Assembly (NCBI RefSeq): GCF_003710085.1
Contig: NZ_CP033324.1
Location: forward strand, 2,915,501 to 2,979,500
DNA from: Nocardioides pantholopis
GTDB lineage: Bacteria > Actinomycetota > Actinomycetes > Propionibacteriales > Nocardioidaceae
Length of the DNA stretch: 64,000 nucleotides
Direction: 5' to 3'
Under the pieces are notes generated by a model. It was not told the DNA's origin. It made no database searches and worked only from the letters and a program-made list of their open reading frames with translations. The position numbers and the translations under genes are program-made. Shown one piece after another: positions 8,076-17,122 of the stretch. Each line of letters starts with the position of its first letter. The stretch's first letter is position 1.

Positions 8076-9997
8076 CGGCCGGCCGCCTCCAGCACGAACC
8101 CGAGCACCGAGACGGCCACGTAGTCCAGGGCCGGCTCGGTGACGGCGTACGCCCGGACGTCGTCGCGGTAGCGCGCGCCTTGGCCGTCGAAGGCCGCCCA
8201 GTTCCCCGGCGTCGAGCACCGGCGGGCGTAGGCCCCCGGCGCGCCCAGCCCGCGCAGCTCGGCGGCCGGGGCCGGCCCGTGGGAGACCGCGCCCAGCAGC
8301 TGGGGTCCGCCGCCCCGGCGCGCGCCGAGGATGTTGGCGACCTGGTGGTGCGGGCAGCGGGGGTACGTCGTGCCGGCGCCGATCACCAGCGAGGTGCCCC
8401 AGGCGTTCGCCCCGAGCGCCCAGTCCCGCAGCCCGGCCCCGACCGCGGCGTACGACGCGTCGCCGGTGGCCCGCCGGTAGAGCCGCTCGGTCACCGCGGC
8501 GCCGAAGGCGAAGTCAGCGCCCGGATCCTCGTCTCCCCCGAACCCGAGCGGGCCGGCGTACCGGTCCCGGGCGATCCGCAGCTGGGCGGCGAGGTCGCCG
8601 GTCAGGTCCGCGCGGGTGACCGCGAGGCGGAGCCCCGGGTGCGCGCCCAGCGCCCGGACCAGGTCGGCGTGCGCGAGCGCGGACTGGTCGTCGCGGGCCA
8701 GCGTGTACCAGCCGTGCCGTGGGCTGCGCAGGTACGCCGCCGCCCACCGCGCCGCCCGGCGCAGGTCGGCCCGCTGCCGGGCCGCCGGGGCGCCCAGGGC
8801 CTGGCCGGCGAGCGCGATCTCGGTCGCCCCGAGCTCGAGGTCGTCGCGCCACTCGTCCTCCTCGTAGTAGGAGTACGGCGCTGTCGTGACCAGCCGCCCG
8901 ACGTCGCGGGTGCGGGCCCGGGCCAGCACGGCGCGCGCCTTCCGCAGGTAGCGGCGGGCCTGCTTGCGGTGGCCCGGGGCGAGCACCTGGGCGGCGAGCG
9001 CGAACGACGCAGCGGTGCGGCCGGCCAGGTTGGGGCTGATCCTGGTGCTTCGGTCGCCGGTGACGAACGCCGGCCGGTGCTTGAGGTAGTAGCCGCGGGA
9101 CCCCAGCTCGACCCGCCGCCGGTCGTCGGCCTGCGGCAGCCGCCAGACGTCGTGGTCGCCGAGGAACCGGCCGGCGCCCTCCCCCAGGCCGACCTGGTGG
9201 ACCAGGGTGCGGGACCTGTCCAGCCAGGCGCGGTCGAGCCAGCGGGCGCCGTACAGCGCCTCGGCGCGCAGGCCCGGCACCGGCCGGGCCGCGTCGCGGG
9301 CCGCGACCAGGAGCAGCGCGTCGGCATAGCTCGTCGTCTCCACGAACTTCAGGTAGTCGCCCGCGTCGAACCAGCCACCGGAGAGGTTCGCCCGGGCCCC
9401 GGTCGCCTTCAGGGAGCCGACGAGGCGCTGCCCGCGGTAGCGCGGCGTCCGGTGCAGACGAGCCCGGCGGTCCGCCCGGTGGCTGGGCCGGCGGGCCATC
9501 ACCCCGCGCACCTGGTCCGTGCCGTCGCGCTGGGCCTGGAAGAAGCGCACCCCGTTGGCGGCCAGCGGCTCGTAGAGGGACCCCGCCGCGCCGACGGTGA
9601 AGACCGGCGAGCTGCCGCTCGCCCCGCTCACGAGGACCAGCCGGTAGCGCCCCGGCGTACCGACCGCCGGCACCGACGTGCGGTAGACGTGTGGCCACCG
9701 CTCGCTCCAGCGGCCGGTGTCCGCCCCGAGCGTGCCCGAGGCGACCGTCGCGCCGCGTTCGTCGCGCACCTCGAAGCCGGCGCCCGGCGCCGCGGCCCGG
9801 GTCATCACCTGCGCGACGACCGGCTCGCCCACGGCGTACCCGACCTGGTTGACGCGGACCACGGCCGCCACCGCCTCGCGGGGCTGGGTCGGCTCGCCCG
9901 GCCGCCCGACGACCGGGGAGAGCGTGGTGGCGCTCAGCAGCAGGGCCAGTCCGCAGGTCACGAGCCCGAGCAGGTACGTCGAGCGCCGAGTCGTCAC
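8072..9997 (-). CDS. Glycoside hydrolase family 9 protein (cellulase-like), secreted
   Basis: 641 aa from a GTG at 9997. An N-terminal hydrophobic stretch (LLGLVTCGLALLLSATTL) looks like a signal peptide or anchor. Residues about 55-150 resemble the Ig-like CelD_N domain, followed by the GH9 (alpha/alpha)6 domain: GGWFDAGDYLKF carries the catalytic-base aspartates, YPRCPHHQ corresponds to the PHHR signature with Gln in place of Arg, and VTEPALDY holds the acid glutamate near the C-terminus. Likely hydrolyses beta-1,4-glucans outside the cell. The start is chosen to include the signal; the ribosome site is weak. The Arg-to-Gln change in the PHH motif is unusual. Confidence 0.85.
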   Translation of the reverse strand: MTTRRSTYLLGLVTCGLALLLSATTLSPVVGRPGEPTQPREAVAAVVRVNQVGYAVGEPVVAQVMTRAAAPGAGFEVRDERGATVASGTLGADTGRWSERWPHVYRTSVPAVGTPGRYRLVLVSGASGSSPVFTVGAAGSLYEPLAANGVRFFQAQRDGTDQVRGVMARRPSHRADRRARLHRTPRYRGQRLVGSLKATGARANLSGGWFDAGDYLKFVETTSYADALLLVAARDAARPVPGLRAEALYGARWLDRAWLDRSRTLVHQVGLGEGAGRFLGDHDVWRLPQADDRRRVELGSRGYYLKHRPAFVTGDRSTRISPNLAGRTAASFALAAQVLAPGHRKQARRYLRKARAVLARARTRDVGRLVTTAPYSYYEEDEWRDDLELGATEIALAGQALGAPAARQRADLRRAARWAAAYLRSPRHGWYTLARDDQSALAHADLVRALGAHPGLRLAVTRADLTGDLAAQLRIARDRYAGPLGFGGDEDPGADFAFGAAVTERLYRRATGDASYAAVGAGLRDWALGANAWGTSLVIGAGTTYPRCPHHQVANILGARRGGGPQLLGAVSHGPAPAAELRGLGAPGAYARRCSTPGNWAAFDGQGARYRDDVRAYAVTEPALDYVAVSVLGFVLEAAGR

Positions 9998-10081
9998 CGG
10001 CCAAGGCAACCAGAGTGCCGCGGATCCGGCACCGATCGTCCAGACTGCGTCGGTGACCCCGACCCGCCAGGAGCGCTGCCG

Positions 10082-11110
10082 ATGAGGCTGTCCGTCGTCG
10101 ACCTGGGCACCGTCGCCCCCGGCAGCACCGAGACCGAGGCGCTGGCGGACTCGCTGGCAGTGACCCGGCACGCGGAGGCGACCGGCTTCCACCGGGTGTG
10201 GTTCGCCGAGCACCACGCCAGCCGGTCTGGCGCCTCGCACCACCCCGAGCTGCTGATCGCGGCAGCCGCGACCCAGACCTCGAGGATCCGGCTGGGATCC
10301 GGCGCGGTGCTGATGAACCACTACAGCCCGTTCAAGGTCGCCGAGATGTTCCAGCAGCTCGAGGCGATGGCCCCCGGCCGCATCGACCTGGGCATGGGGC
10401 GGGCGACGTCCGGGCCGGTCCTCGACCTGGCGCTCCAGCCGGACCGCCGCCAGCCGAGCCGGCCCGACCACCAGCAGCAGGTCCTGGAGACGGTGTCCTG
10501 GCTCTACGGCCCGTTTCCCGAGGACCACCCGTTCGCGGCGCACCCGCTGGTCCGCACCACCCCCGGGGTGCCGCAGACCTGGCTGCTGGGCTCGAGCCCG
10601 AGCGGCTCGAACCTGGCCGCGGGGCTCGGCATCGGCTACACGTTCGCCGGCTTCATCAACCCCGCCGGCGCGGCTGCGGCGCTGCGGCACTACCGCGAGA
10701 CGTTCCGCCCGCAGGGCTTCGGGCTGGAGGCGCCGCGCGCGATCCTCGCCGTCAACGTCACCGTCGGCGAGACCCGGGCCGAGGGCGAGCGCCTGGCGGG
10801 CTCGGCGAAGGGCTTCTACGCCCGGCTGGGACGGGCCGGTGGCGCGGCCACGATCCCGTCGGCGCAGGAGGCGGCCCGGGAGCTGACGCCGGCCCAGGCG
10901 GCGGAGCCCACCACGATCGAGGCGGGCCGGTGGCCGCGGTTCGTCGCGGGCGGTCCCGACGACGTCCGCGCCACCCTGGAGCGGATGGTCGCGGAGAGCG
11001 GTGCCGACGAGGTGATGGTTCAGAACCTGATCGCCGACCCGGACGACCGGATCCGCTCCCACGAGCTGCTGGCCCGAGCGTTCGGCCTGACCCCGGAGGC
11101 GGACCGATGA
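10082..11110 (+). CDS. LLM-class flavin-dependent oxidoreductase (bacterial luciferase-like)
   Basis: 342 aa, ATG at 10082 preceded by CAGGAG. Begins MRLSVVDLGTVAPGST and contains FHRVWFAEHHAS, the hallmark of the luciferase-like monooxygenase group, then IRLGSGAVLMNHYSPFKVAEMF and PGRIDLGMGRATSGP. These proteins use FMNH2 or F420; this subgroup is usually FMN-dependent with unknown substrate. Its stop overlaps the next gene as ATGA, so the two are translationally coupled even though the downstream product is a secreted nuclease-like lipoprotein. Confidence 0.85.
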   Translation: MRLSVVDLGTVAPGSTETEALADSLAVTRHAEATGFHRVWFAEHHASRSGASHHPELLIAAAATQTSRIRLGSGAVLMNHYSPFKVAEMFQQLEAMAPGRIDLGMGRATSGPVLDLALQPDRRQPSRPDHQQQVLETVSWLYGPFPEDHPFAAHPLVRTTPGVPQTWLLGSSPSGSNLAAGLGIGYTFAGFINPAGAAAALRHYRETFRPQGFGLEAPRAILAVNVTVGETRAEGERLAGSAKGFYARLGRAGGAATIPSAQEAARELTPAQAAEPTTIEAGRWPRFVAGGPDDVRATLERMVAESGADEVMVQNLIADPDDRIRSHELLARAFGLTPEADR

Positions 11111-12144
11111 GGGTCCCCCGACCGTGGCGGCTGCGGCTGTCCGCGCTCGCCCTGGCCCTCGGCGCGGCCGGCGGACTGGCCGGCTGCAGCGACCTCGGGC
11201 CGGTCGGCCCCGCCGAGGTCTCCGACCCGACAGCCGCCGCGGAGCCGACCGAGACCCCGACACCTCCCCCAGCACCGGCCCCGGACCCGGCGCCCGCACC
11301 CACCGTGGACGCGCGACCCGGCGAGGTCGTGCGGACCACCCTGCGCGACGCCGTCGCCGCCCTCCCGGTCCGCCCCGAGCACGCCGGCGGCTACGACCGG
11401 GATCTGTTCCCGCACTGGGACGACGCGGACGGCAACGGCTGCGACACCCGCCGGGAGGTGCTGATCACCCAGAACCGGGCTCCCGGCGCCACCCTCGGCG
11501 CGGGCTGCACGGTCCTGGCCGGCGAGTGGTTCTCCTACTACGACCAGGAGACCACCGGCCACGCCGCCGACTTCGACGTCGACCACCTGGTTCCGCTCGC
11601 GGAGGCGTGGTCGTCCGGCGCCCACGCCTGGGACCCCGCCCGGCGGCGCGCGTTCGCCAACGACCTCGGGGAGCGCCGCGCGCTGATCGCGGTCTCGGCG
11701 TCCTCGAACCGGTCCAAGTCCGCCGCCGACCCGGCCGAGTGGATGCCGGCCTACCAGAGCTGCGTGTACGTCTCGTCCTGGGTCGCGGTGAAGACCCGCT
11801 GGCAGCTCAGCGTGGACGAGACCGAGCGGGCGGCGCTGGCCGAGTACGCCGAGCGCTGCGGCGCGCGGCGTACGACTGTCCGCATCGCGGCGGTCACCCC
11901 GACCGGCTCCACCGCCGACGCCCGGCCCTCCGACGCGGCCTCGCTGCCTCCGGCCCCGGCGCCCGCGGCGACCCGCGTCCCGTCCCCGCCCCCGGCGCCC
12001 CCGGCGGCCGGCGGCACGGACCCGCGCTTCGACTTCTGCTACTCGGTCCTCGACGCCGGCTACGGCCCCTACGTCCGGGGCCAGGACCCCGAGTACTCCT
12101 GGTACCGCGACAACGACGGGGACGGCGTGGTCTGCGAGTCCTGA
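11107..12144 (+). CDS. Lipoprotein with DUF1524-type HNH nuclease domain and C-terminal Excalibur domain
   Basis: 345 aa. Signal with lipobox LAGC (Cys about residue 27), a Pro/Thr/Ala-rich linker to about residue 75, then a GmrSD C-terminal/DUF1524-like HNH region: DVDHLVPLAEAWSSG and LIAVSASSNRSKSAADPAEW, with the DH and N..K residues expected of the beta-beta-alpha-metal fold. A second Pro-rich linker leads to a C-terminal Excalibur calcium-binding motif (DNDGDGVVCES). Such proteins are extracytoplasmic nucleases in actinobacteria; a role in DNA degradation or uptake is inference. Confidence 0.82.
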   Translation: MRVPRPWRLRLSALALALGAAGGLAGCSDLGPVGPAEVSDPTAAAEPTETPTPPPAPAPDPAPAPTVDARPGEVVRTTLRDAVAALPVRPEHAGGYDRDLFPHWDDADGNGCDTRREVLITQNRAPGATLGAGCTVLAGEWFSYYDQETTGHAADFDVDHLVPLAEAWSSGAHAWDPARRRAFANDLGERRALIAVSASSNRSKSAADPAEWMPAYQSCVYVSSWVAVKTRWQLSVDETERAALAEYAERCGARRTTVRIAAVTPTGSTADARPSDAASLPPAPAPAATRVPSPPPAPPAAGGTDPRFDFCYSVLDAGYGPYVRGQDPEYSWYRDNDGDGVVCES

Positions 12145-12312
12145 CCCGCCGGCGGCGGACGCAGGTGGCGCCAGCACCTTCCCGTCGTCGCCGCCAGGAC
12201 CTACCGTCGAAGGCAGACACGACCGGGCCGGCGTCCGCGGCCAGGTGCACGAGCCGCCCTCGGCGATCACCGCGCGACGCGGTGAGTCTCTCGGTCCCCT
12301 CGGAGGTCCCCC

Positions 12313-13086
12313 ATGGCGTTGAGCGACCGGGCTCGCCGCACCCACGACGAGCTCTTCCGCGGCCACGTCTCCCCGCTGGCCGTCACCGACCCCGAGCTGG
12401 TCGAGGTCTTCGACAACTTCGCCTTCGACGAGGTCCTCCAGGACGGGGGGCTGACGCCTCGGCTGCGCCTGATGGTCCAGCTGGCGGCCCTGATCGCGGG
12501 CGGGGCGCACGCCTCCTACCGCCGGATGCTCGGTGCGGCGCTCACCGTGGGCGTCACCCCGGTCGAGGCCAGGGAGGTCGTCTACCAGGCGGTGCCGTAC
12601 GTCGGCATGGGGCCGGTCCTGGAGTTCCTGAACACGACGAACGACGTGCTCGGCGAGCGCGGGGTGGACCTGCCGCTGCCGGGCCGGGCCACCACCACCC
12701 CGCAGGACCGGATGAAGAAGGGGCTGGCCCGGCAGCGGGAGGTCGCCGGGAGGCAGGCGCTCCAGGCGATGTACGCCGCCGCGCCGGCGGACTCCCAGCA
12801 CCTCCAGCGCCACCTGTCGGCGAACTGCTTCGGCGACTACGTCACCCGCGACGGCCTCGACCTGCCGACCCGCGAGCTGCTGACGTTCGCGATGCTGGTC
12901 TCGCTCGGCGGCTGCGAGCCCCAGGTCGCCGGCCACGTCGCCGGCAACGTCCGGGTCGGGAACGACCGCGGCACCCTGCTGGCGGTGCTGACCCAGCTGC
13001 TGCCGTTCATCGGCTATCCCCGCACCCTGAACGGGCTGCGGGTCCTCGACGAGACCGCGCCGGCTGCGCCCGCCCCCGAGCCGTGA
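12313..13086 (+). CDS. Carboxymuconolactone decarboxylase family protein
   Basis: 257 aa from an ATG preceded by CGGAGG. Two CMD-like repeats can be seen: LMVQLAALIAGGAHASYRRM with VEAREVVYQAVPYVG (residues about 55-110) and a second LLTFAMLVSLGGCEPQVAGH region near residue 195. The repeat layout resembles PcaC-like or alkylhydroperoxidase-like proteins, but the redox CxxC pair of AhpD is absent, with only single cysteines. Function is therefore unclear: a decarboxylase or a structural member. It stands alone, convergent with the alkaline phosphatase gene. Confidence 0.8.
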   Translation: MALSDRARRTHDELFRGHVSPLAVTDPELVEVFDNFAFDEVLQDGGLTPRLRLMVQLAALIAGGAHASYRRMLGAALTVGVTPVEAREVVYQAVPYVGMGPVLEFLNTTNDVLGERGVDLPLPGRATTTPQDRMKKGLARQREVAGRQALQAMYAAAPADSQHLQRHLSANCFGDYVTRDGLDLPTRELLTFAMLVSLGGCEPQVAGHVAGNVRVGNDRGTLLAVLTQLLPFIGYPRTLNGLRVLDETAPAAPAPEP

Positions 13087-13090
13087 GCCG

Positions 13091-13128
13091 GCCCGGCCGG
13101 CGAACCCCTCCGGGCTCGCCGACCGGGC
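13091..13128. terminator. Hairpin between convergent genes
   Basis: Arms 13091-13105 and 13114-13128 pair at 13 of 15 positions around an 8-nt loop, in the 51-nt gap between the convergent CMD-like and alkaline phosphatase genes. No clear U-tract. Confidence 0.6.
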
Positions 13129-13137
13129 CGCCGGCAG

Positions 13138-14862
13138 CTACCTCCTGCTGACCCGCACGGTGTCGCTGGCGGTGGCGACGCCGCCCCGGCCGGTCGCGGT
13201 CACCACGACCCGGACCGGGCCCCGGGTGGCCTTCCGGGTCCGCAGGGTCAACGTTCCCCCGGCGGCCCGGGTGGCCCGACTCGCGAGGGTCCTGCCCCTC
13301 TGCACCAGCCTGACCCGGACCGTCGTGGCGCCGGCGGCGGCCACGACGACCCGCAGCCCCCGCCGGGCCAGGGCCTTGGTGGAGAGGGCCGACGCGCCGG
13401 CCAGCACCGACGCCGACGGCCGCGCCGGTGCGGGTGCCCCGGGGCCGGGCGTGCCGGGGCCGGGCGTGCCGGAGCCGGGCAGCGTGCTGGGAGCGCGGCC
13501 CAGCAGCGTGTGGAACAGGTCGGTCTGGTCGATCACGCCGGTGACGTTGGCCGCCTGCGGGCCGGAGGCCGCGACCCGGATCTGGGCGCCGGTGTGGTCC
13601 GAGCCCACCGCGTTGGTGGAGTACGCCACGGTCATCGGGTCGCCGTCGGCGGTCCTGACCGTCGCGCGCTGGACCCCGTCATCGGGGTTGCCGGCCACGA
13701 TCTGGGTCGAGTGCGCGTGGTCGCCGGTGACGACGACGAGGGTGTCGGGGTGGGTCCGCTGGTAGTCCAGCGCGACCGCGACGGTCTCGTCGAGCTCGGC
13801 GAGGTCGCCGATGGCACCGCAGATGTCCGAGGCGTGCTCCTGCTTGTCGATCATCGCGCTCTCCGCCTGCAGGAAGAACCCGTCCGGGTTGTCCAGCAGG
13901 GCGATCGACTTCTCCATCATCGTCGAGAGGTCGGGCTGGGTGCCGCGGTCCGCGGGGGTGCAGGTGGTGTCCGGGCCGCCCGCCCCGGCGGCGGTGGCCA
14001 CCAGCGGCCGGTACCTCGGCGTCAGGTTGCCGTTCGCGAACAGGCCCAGGACCGGCCCGTCGCTCAGCGAGGTGACCGCGTCCAGCTCGGCCGCGTCCGA
14101 GACCAGGCGGTACCCGTGCCGCGACTGCGCGTAGGCCAGCGCCGTGGGACCGGCGGTGGTGGCCTGCTGGAAGCGGCTGCGACCGCCGCCCATCAGCACG
14201 TCGATCCGGTTGTCGACCAGCTGCTCGGCGATCGACCCCCGGCCCGCGGGCTTCGCCTCCCCGGCGCAGCTCCTCGCGGTGTCCGCCGGGCCCTGGCAGC
14301 CCCGCTGGCTGATGTGGGCGCCAGCAGCGGCGGGGGTGGCGTCGGTGATCTCGGCGGTGCTGATGTTGCCGACCCGCTTGCCGGCCGCATGGTGCTTCTC
14401 CAGCACGGTCTCGTAGTCGACGCCGGGGGTGGTGGACGCGGCGCTCGGGCCCTGGGAGATCCGCCCGTCGATGGTCTTGCGCCCCGTCGACCAGGCGCTG
14501 GCGGTGGGCGCGGAGTCGGAGACGTAGGCGATCGGATAGTCCGGTCCGGCGCCGGCCTGGAGGCCGTACGTCGTCATCGCGCCGGTGAACGGCAGCGCGT
14601 CCAGCGCCGGGAAGCGGCCGCCGGCGCCGTACTCGTAGTTGCGGGCGGCGGTGATGACCGAGTCGTCCATGCCGTCGCCGATGATCAGGATGACGTTGCG
14701 GGGCTTGGCCGGGTCGATCTGGCCGGCGAGCTGCGCCGACCGCTCCGGGCCGGCGTCCTGCTGGGGCGCGGCGGGAACGGCGATGGCGGCGGCCATGGTG
14801 CCGAGGGCGACGAGGGACGCGAGTCCCCCGATCGCGACGGTGTGGCGCTGAGGTGCGTGCAC
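13138..14862 (-). CDS. Secreted alkaline phosphatase (PhoA family)
   Basis: 574 aa from a GTG at 14862 with AAAGGA 6 nt upstream. A signal peptide covers about residues 1-35. The catalytic domain has the metal-binding IIGDGMDDSVITAAR, the phosphorylated-serine motif DSAPTASAWSTGRKT and VVTGDHAHSTQ near residue 420. A Pro/Gly linker precedes a C-terminal beta-rich tail of about 100 residues ending VRVSRR, perhaps a wall-associating or Ig-like module. It releases phosphate from extracellular monoesters. A phosphate-responsive promoter is expected from family knowledge but I could not identify a clear Pho box. Confidence 0.88.
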   Translation of the reverse strand: MHAPQRHTVAIGGLASLVALGTMAAAIAVPAAPQQDAGPERSAQLAGQIDPAKPRNVILIIGDGMDDSVITAARNYEYGAGGRFPALDALPFTGAMTTYGLQAGAGPDYPIAYVSDSAPTASAWSTGRKTIDGRISQGPSAASTTPGVDYETVLEKHHAAGKRVGNISTAEITDATPAAAGAHISQRGCQGPADTARSCAGEAKPAGRGSIAEQLVDNRIDVLMGGGRSRFQQATTAGPTALAYAQSRHGYRLVSDAAELDAVTSLSDGPVLGLFANGNLTPRYRPLVATAAGAGGPDTTCTPADRGTQPDLSTMMEKSIALLDNPDGFFLQAESAMIDKQEHASDICGAIGDLAELDETVAVALDYQRTHPDTLVVVTGDHAHSTQIVAGNPDDGVQRATVRTADGDPMTVAYSTNAVGSDHTGAQIRVAASGPQAANVTGVIDQTDLFHTLLGRAPSTLPGSGTPGPGTPGPGAPAPARPSASVLAGASALSTKALARRGLRVVVAAAGATTVRVRLVQRGRTLASRATRAAGGTLTLRTRKATRGPVRVVVTATGRGGVATASDTVRVSRR

Positions 14863-15031
14863 GGGAGTCCTTTCGGGTTGGCTGACCTCCGCACCGTCCC
14901 GTGGCTGCGCGTCCGCACGGAGGGGGTCGGCTGACCGGGAGACGTCGAGCAGGTGACCGGTTCCCGACCGTGCCGCGCTCCGGGCGGGGAGGACCCTCGC
15001 TACCCTCGACGACGTCGACGCGGGTGAGGAG

Positions 15032-16315
15032 GTGGGGACGTCGCGCCAGGAGTCGCCCAGCCACGCCCCGTACGCCGTCGCGATCGGCTGCGGATCGCTG
15101 GCGCTCGTCGCCCTCGTGGCGGTGACCCTGATCGGGGAGGCCGCGACGGTGGTCCCGTCCCCGCGCGAGCCCGCCTGGCGGCTGACGGCCCTCGGCGTCG
15201 TGGCCCAGGCCGTCGCCCTGCTGTGGGTCCGCAGCCGGCCGCGGGCGGCGCTGATCGGCACCGCGCTCCCGGCGCCCCTGGTCGCGCTGGCCGGTGCGGC
15301 GGACGCGGCGAGCATCACCTCCCTGGCCATCCTCGTGGCGGTCTACCTCGCCGCGAGCACCCGGCCGGTCGGCGCCCTGGCGCTGCCGCTCGGCGTCGTC
15401 GCCGGGGCCATTCTGCTCAGCGGGCTGATCGTCGGCGACGACCTCGGCGTCCCCCCGGCCGAGGCGCTCGGCGGCTCCCTGCTCCAGGCCGCGGGGACCG
15501 TGGGCGTGGCGCTGCTCGCCGCCACCTGGGTCCGGGCCCTCCGGGAGAGCAAGCAGGCCCGGGCCGCCCAGGGACGGGCCGTGGCCCGCGAGCAGGACGC
15601 GCTGGTGCAGGCGGCCATCGCCCGCGAGCGGACCGACATGGCCCGCGAGCTGCACGACATCGCGGCCCACCATCTGACCGGCATCGCGGTCCTGGCCGCC
15701 GCGGTCGAGCGGCAGATCGACACCGATCCGGTCGGCGCGAAGCATGCTGTCCACCAGGTCCGCGACCAGGCCACGCTGGTGCTGCGCGACCTGCGCAGCC
15801 TGGTCGGCCTGCTCCGCGACCAGCAGGCCGCCGCGGGCTCGCGCCCCGAGACGCTGGCCGGGATCCCCGACCTGGTGACCGAGGTCGCGGCGGCCGGCCG
15901 CGACGTGGAGTTCACGATGCTCGGCGACCCCGACGTCCCCGGCCGGGAGGTCGGCCCGCTCGCCCAGCTCGCCGCCTTCCGCGCCGTCCAGGAGGCCCTG
16001 TCCAACGCGGCCCGGCACGCCCCCGGCGCCGCGAGCCGGGTGAGCGTCGACGCCCGGGCCGACGACGCGGTGGTGGTGAGCGTGCGCAACGGCCCCGCGC
16101 CCGGAGCCCCGTCCCCGGCTCCCGGCACCGGATTCGGGCTCGTCGGCATGCGGGAGCGCGCCGACCTGACCAACGCCACCCTCGAGGCCGGGTCGACCCA
16201 GGACGGCGGCTGGCAGGTGACCATGCGGGTGCCCAGGGAGGGGCCCGGGGAAGTGCCGGGCCAGCTGACCGGAGAGGTCCGGGCAGCCGCACCGGACGAG
16301 AGGGGAGCATCGTGA
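15032..16315 (+). CDS. Two-component sensor histidine kinase, NarL/DesK type
   Basis: 427 aa. Five or six membrane segments in the first 190 residues, then the HisKA_3 dimerisation domain with phospho-acceptor His208 in ARELHDIAAHH, and a HATPase domain with NAARHAPG (N box) and GFGLVGMRERA (G box). The GTG at 15032 directly follows GAGGAG, which is too close for an ideal ribosome site, so the start is uncertain. It is coupled to the response regulator through a GTGA overlap and precedes an ABC transporter, suggesting it senses an envelope stress or antimicrobial compound. Confidence 0.88.
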   Translation: MGTSRQESPSHAPYAVAIGCGSLALVALVAVTLIGEAATVVPSPREPAWRLTALGVVAQAVALLWVRSRPRAALIGTALPAPLVALAGAADAASITSLAILVAVYLAASTRPVGALALPLGVVAGAILLSGLIVGDDLGVPPAEALGGSLLQAAGTVGVALLAATWVRALRESKQARAAQGRAVAREQDALVQAAIARERTDMARELHDIAAHHLTGIAVLAAAVERQIDTDPVGAKHAVHQVRDQATLVLRDLRSLVGLLRDQQAAAGSRPETLAGIPDLVTEVAAAGRDVEFTMLGDPDVPGREVGPLAQLAAFRAVQEALSNAARHAPGAASRVSVDARADDAVVVSVRNGPAPGAPSPAPGTGFGLVGMRERADLTNATLEAGSTQDGGWQVTMRVPREGPGEVPGQLTGEVRAAAPDERGAS

Positions 16316-16977
16316 TCCGCACCGTCGTGGCCGACGACCATCCGCTGGTGCGCGCGGGCCTGGTGACCCTGCTCGGCACCGAGCCGGACATCGAGGTGGT
16401 GGGGACGGCCGCCGACGGCGAGGAGGCCGTGGAGGTGGCCCGCCGGCTGCGGCCCGACGTCGTCTGCATGGACATCCGGATGCCCCGCCTGGACGGCATC
16501 GCCGCCACCCGGGCCCTGGCCGGCCCGGACGTCGAGGACCCGATCCCGGTGCTGGTGCTCACGACGTTCGAGATCGACGAGTACCTGTTCGGGGCGCTCG
16601 AGGCCGGTGCGTCCGGCTTCCAGCTCAAGGACGCCGACCCGGCGGTCCTGGTGCGGGCCGTCCGCTCGGTCGCCGCCGGCAACGGGACCCTCGACGACAC
16701 CCTCACCAAGCGGGTGGTCGGCGAGGTGCTGAGCCGCCGCCGGATCCAACCCGTCACCGCGGCTCGGGGCACCGACCTCCTCACCGCGCGCGAGCTCGAC
16801 ATCGTGCTGCTGCTGGCCCAGGGGATGTCGAACGAGGAGATCGCCGAGGCGCTGGTGCTCGAGGTGTCCACGGTGAAGTCGCACCTGGCCCGCATCCTGC
16901 CCAAGCTGGGCGTGCGCTCGCGGCTGCAGGCCGCCGTGTGGGCCTACCAGAACCGCATCGTCGACCTGCCGACCTGA
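16312..16977 (+). CDS. Response regulator, NarL/FixJ family
   Basis: 221 aa. Receiver domain with acidic pocket DD at residues 8-9, phospho-acceptor Asp54 in VVCMDIRMP, and the Thr and Lys of LTTFEI and LKD. A LuxR-type helix-turn-helix follows (LTARELDIVLLLAQGMSNEEIAEAL, then STVKSHLARILPKLGVRSR). The GTG at 16312 overlaps the kinase stop and has AGGGGAG upstream. The inverted repeat at 17021-17053, just before the ABC genes, is a plausible binding site. Confidence 0.9.
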   Translation: MIRTVVADDHPLVRAGLVTLLGTEPDIEVVGTAADGEEAVEVARRLRPDVVCMDIRMPRLDGIAATRALAGPDVEDPIPVLVLTTFEIDEYLFGALEAGASGFQLKDADPAVLVRAVRSVAAGNGTLDDTLTKRVVGEVLSRRRIQPVTAARGTDLLTARELDIVLLLAQGMSNEEIAEALVLEVSTVKSHLARILPKLGVRSRLQAAVWAYQNRIVDLPT

Positions 16978-17020
16978 CCCCGGGCGGGCGGTCCGCGGCC
17001 GGGGTGGGGGCGGCCTACAT

Positions 17021-17053
17021 CGAAGGATGGAGGCCGCCAGGTTCGATCCTTCG
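17021..17053. promoter_or_regulatory. Inverted repeat upstream of the ABC transporter, candidate response-regulator operator
   Basis: CGAAGGAT (17021-17028) and ATCCTTCG (17046-17053) are exact reverse complements 17 nt apart, 70-100 nt upstream of the ABC ATPase start. The spacing puts the half-sites on the same face about two and a half turns apart. Attribution to the adjacent NarL-type regulator is inference from position. Confidence 0.5.
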
Positions 17054-17122
17054 GCGCTCGTACGGCGCGCCGGCGCTCCCTAGCGTCGTGGTAGTCCACT
17101 CCACGACCCCCAGGAGCACCTC

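Noticed and set aside
9998..11299. N-terminal extension of the GH9 gene to about 11299
   Set aside because: The frame is open upstream but has Arg/Gly-rich shadow composition and would overlap two well-supported plus-strand genes; the signal peptide starts at 9997.
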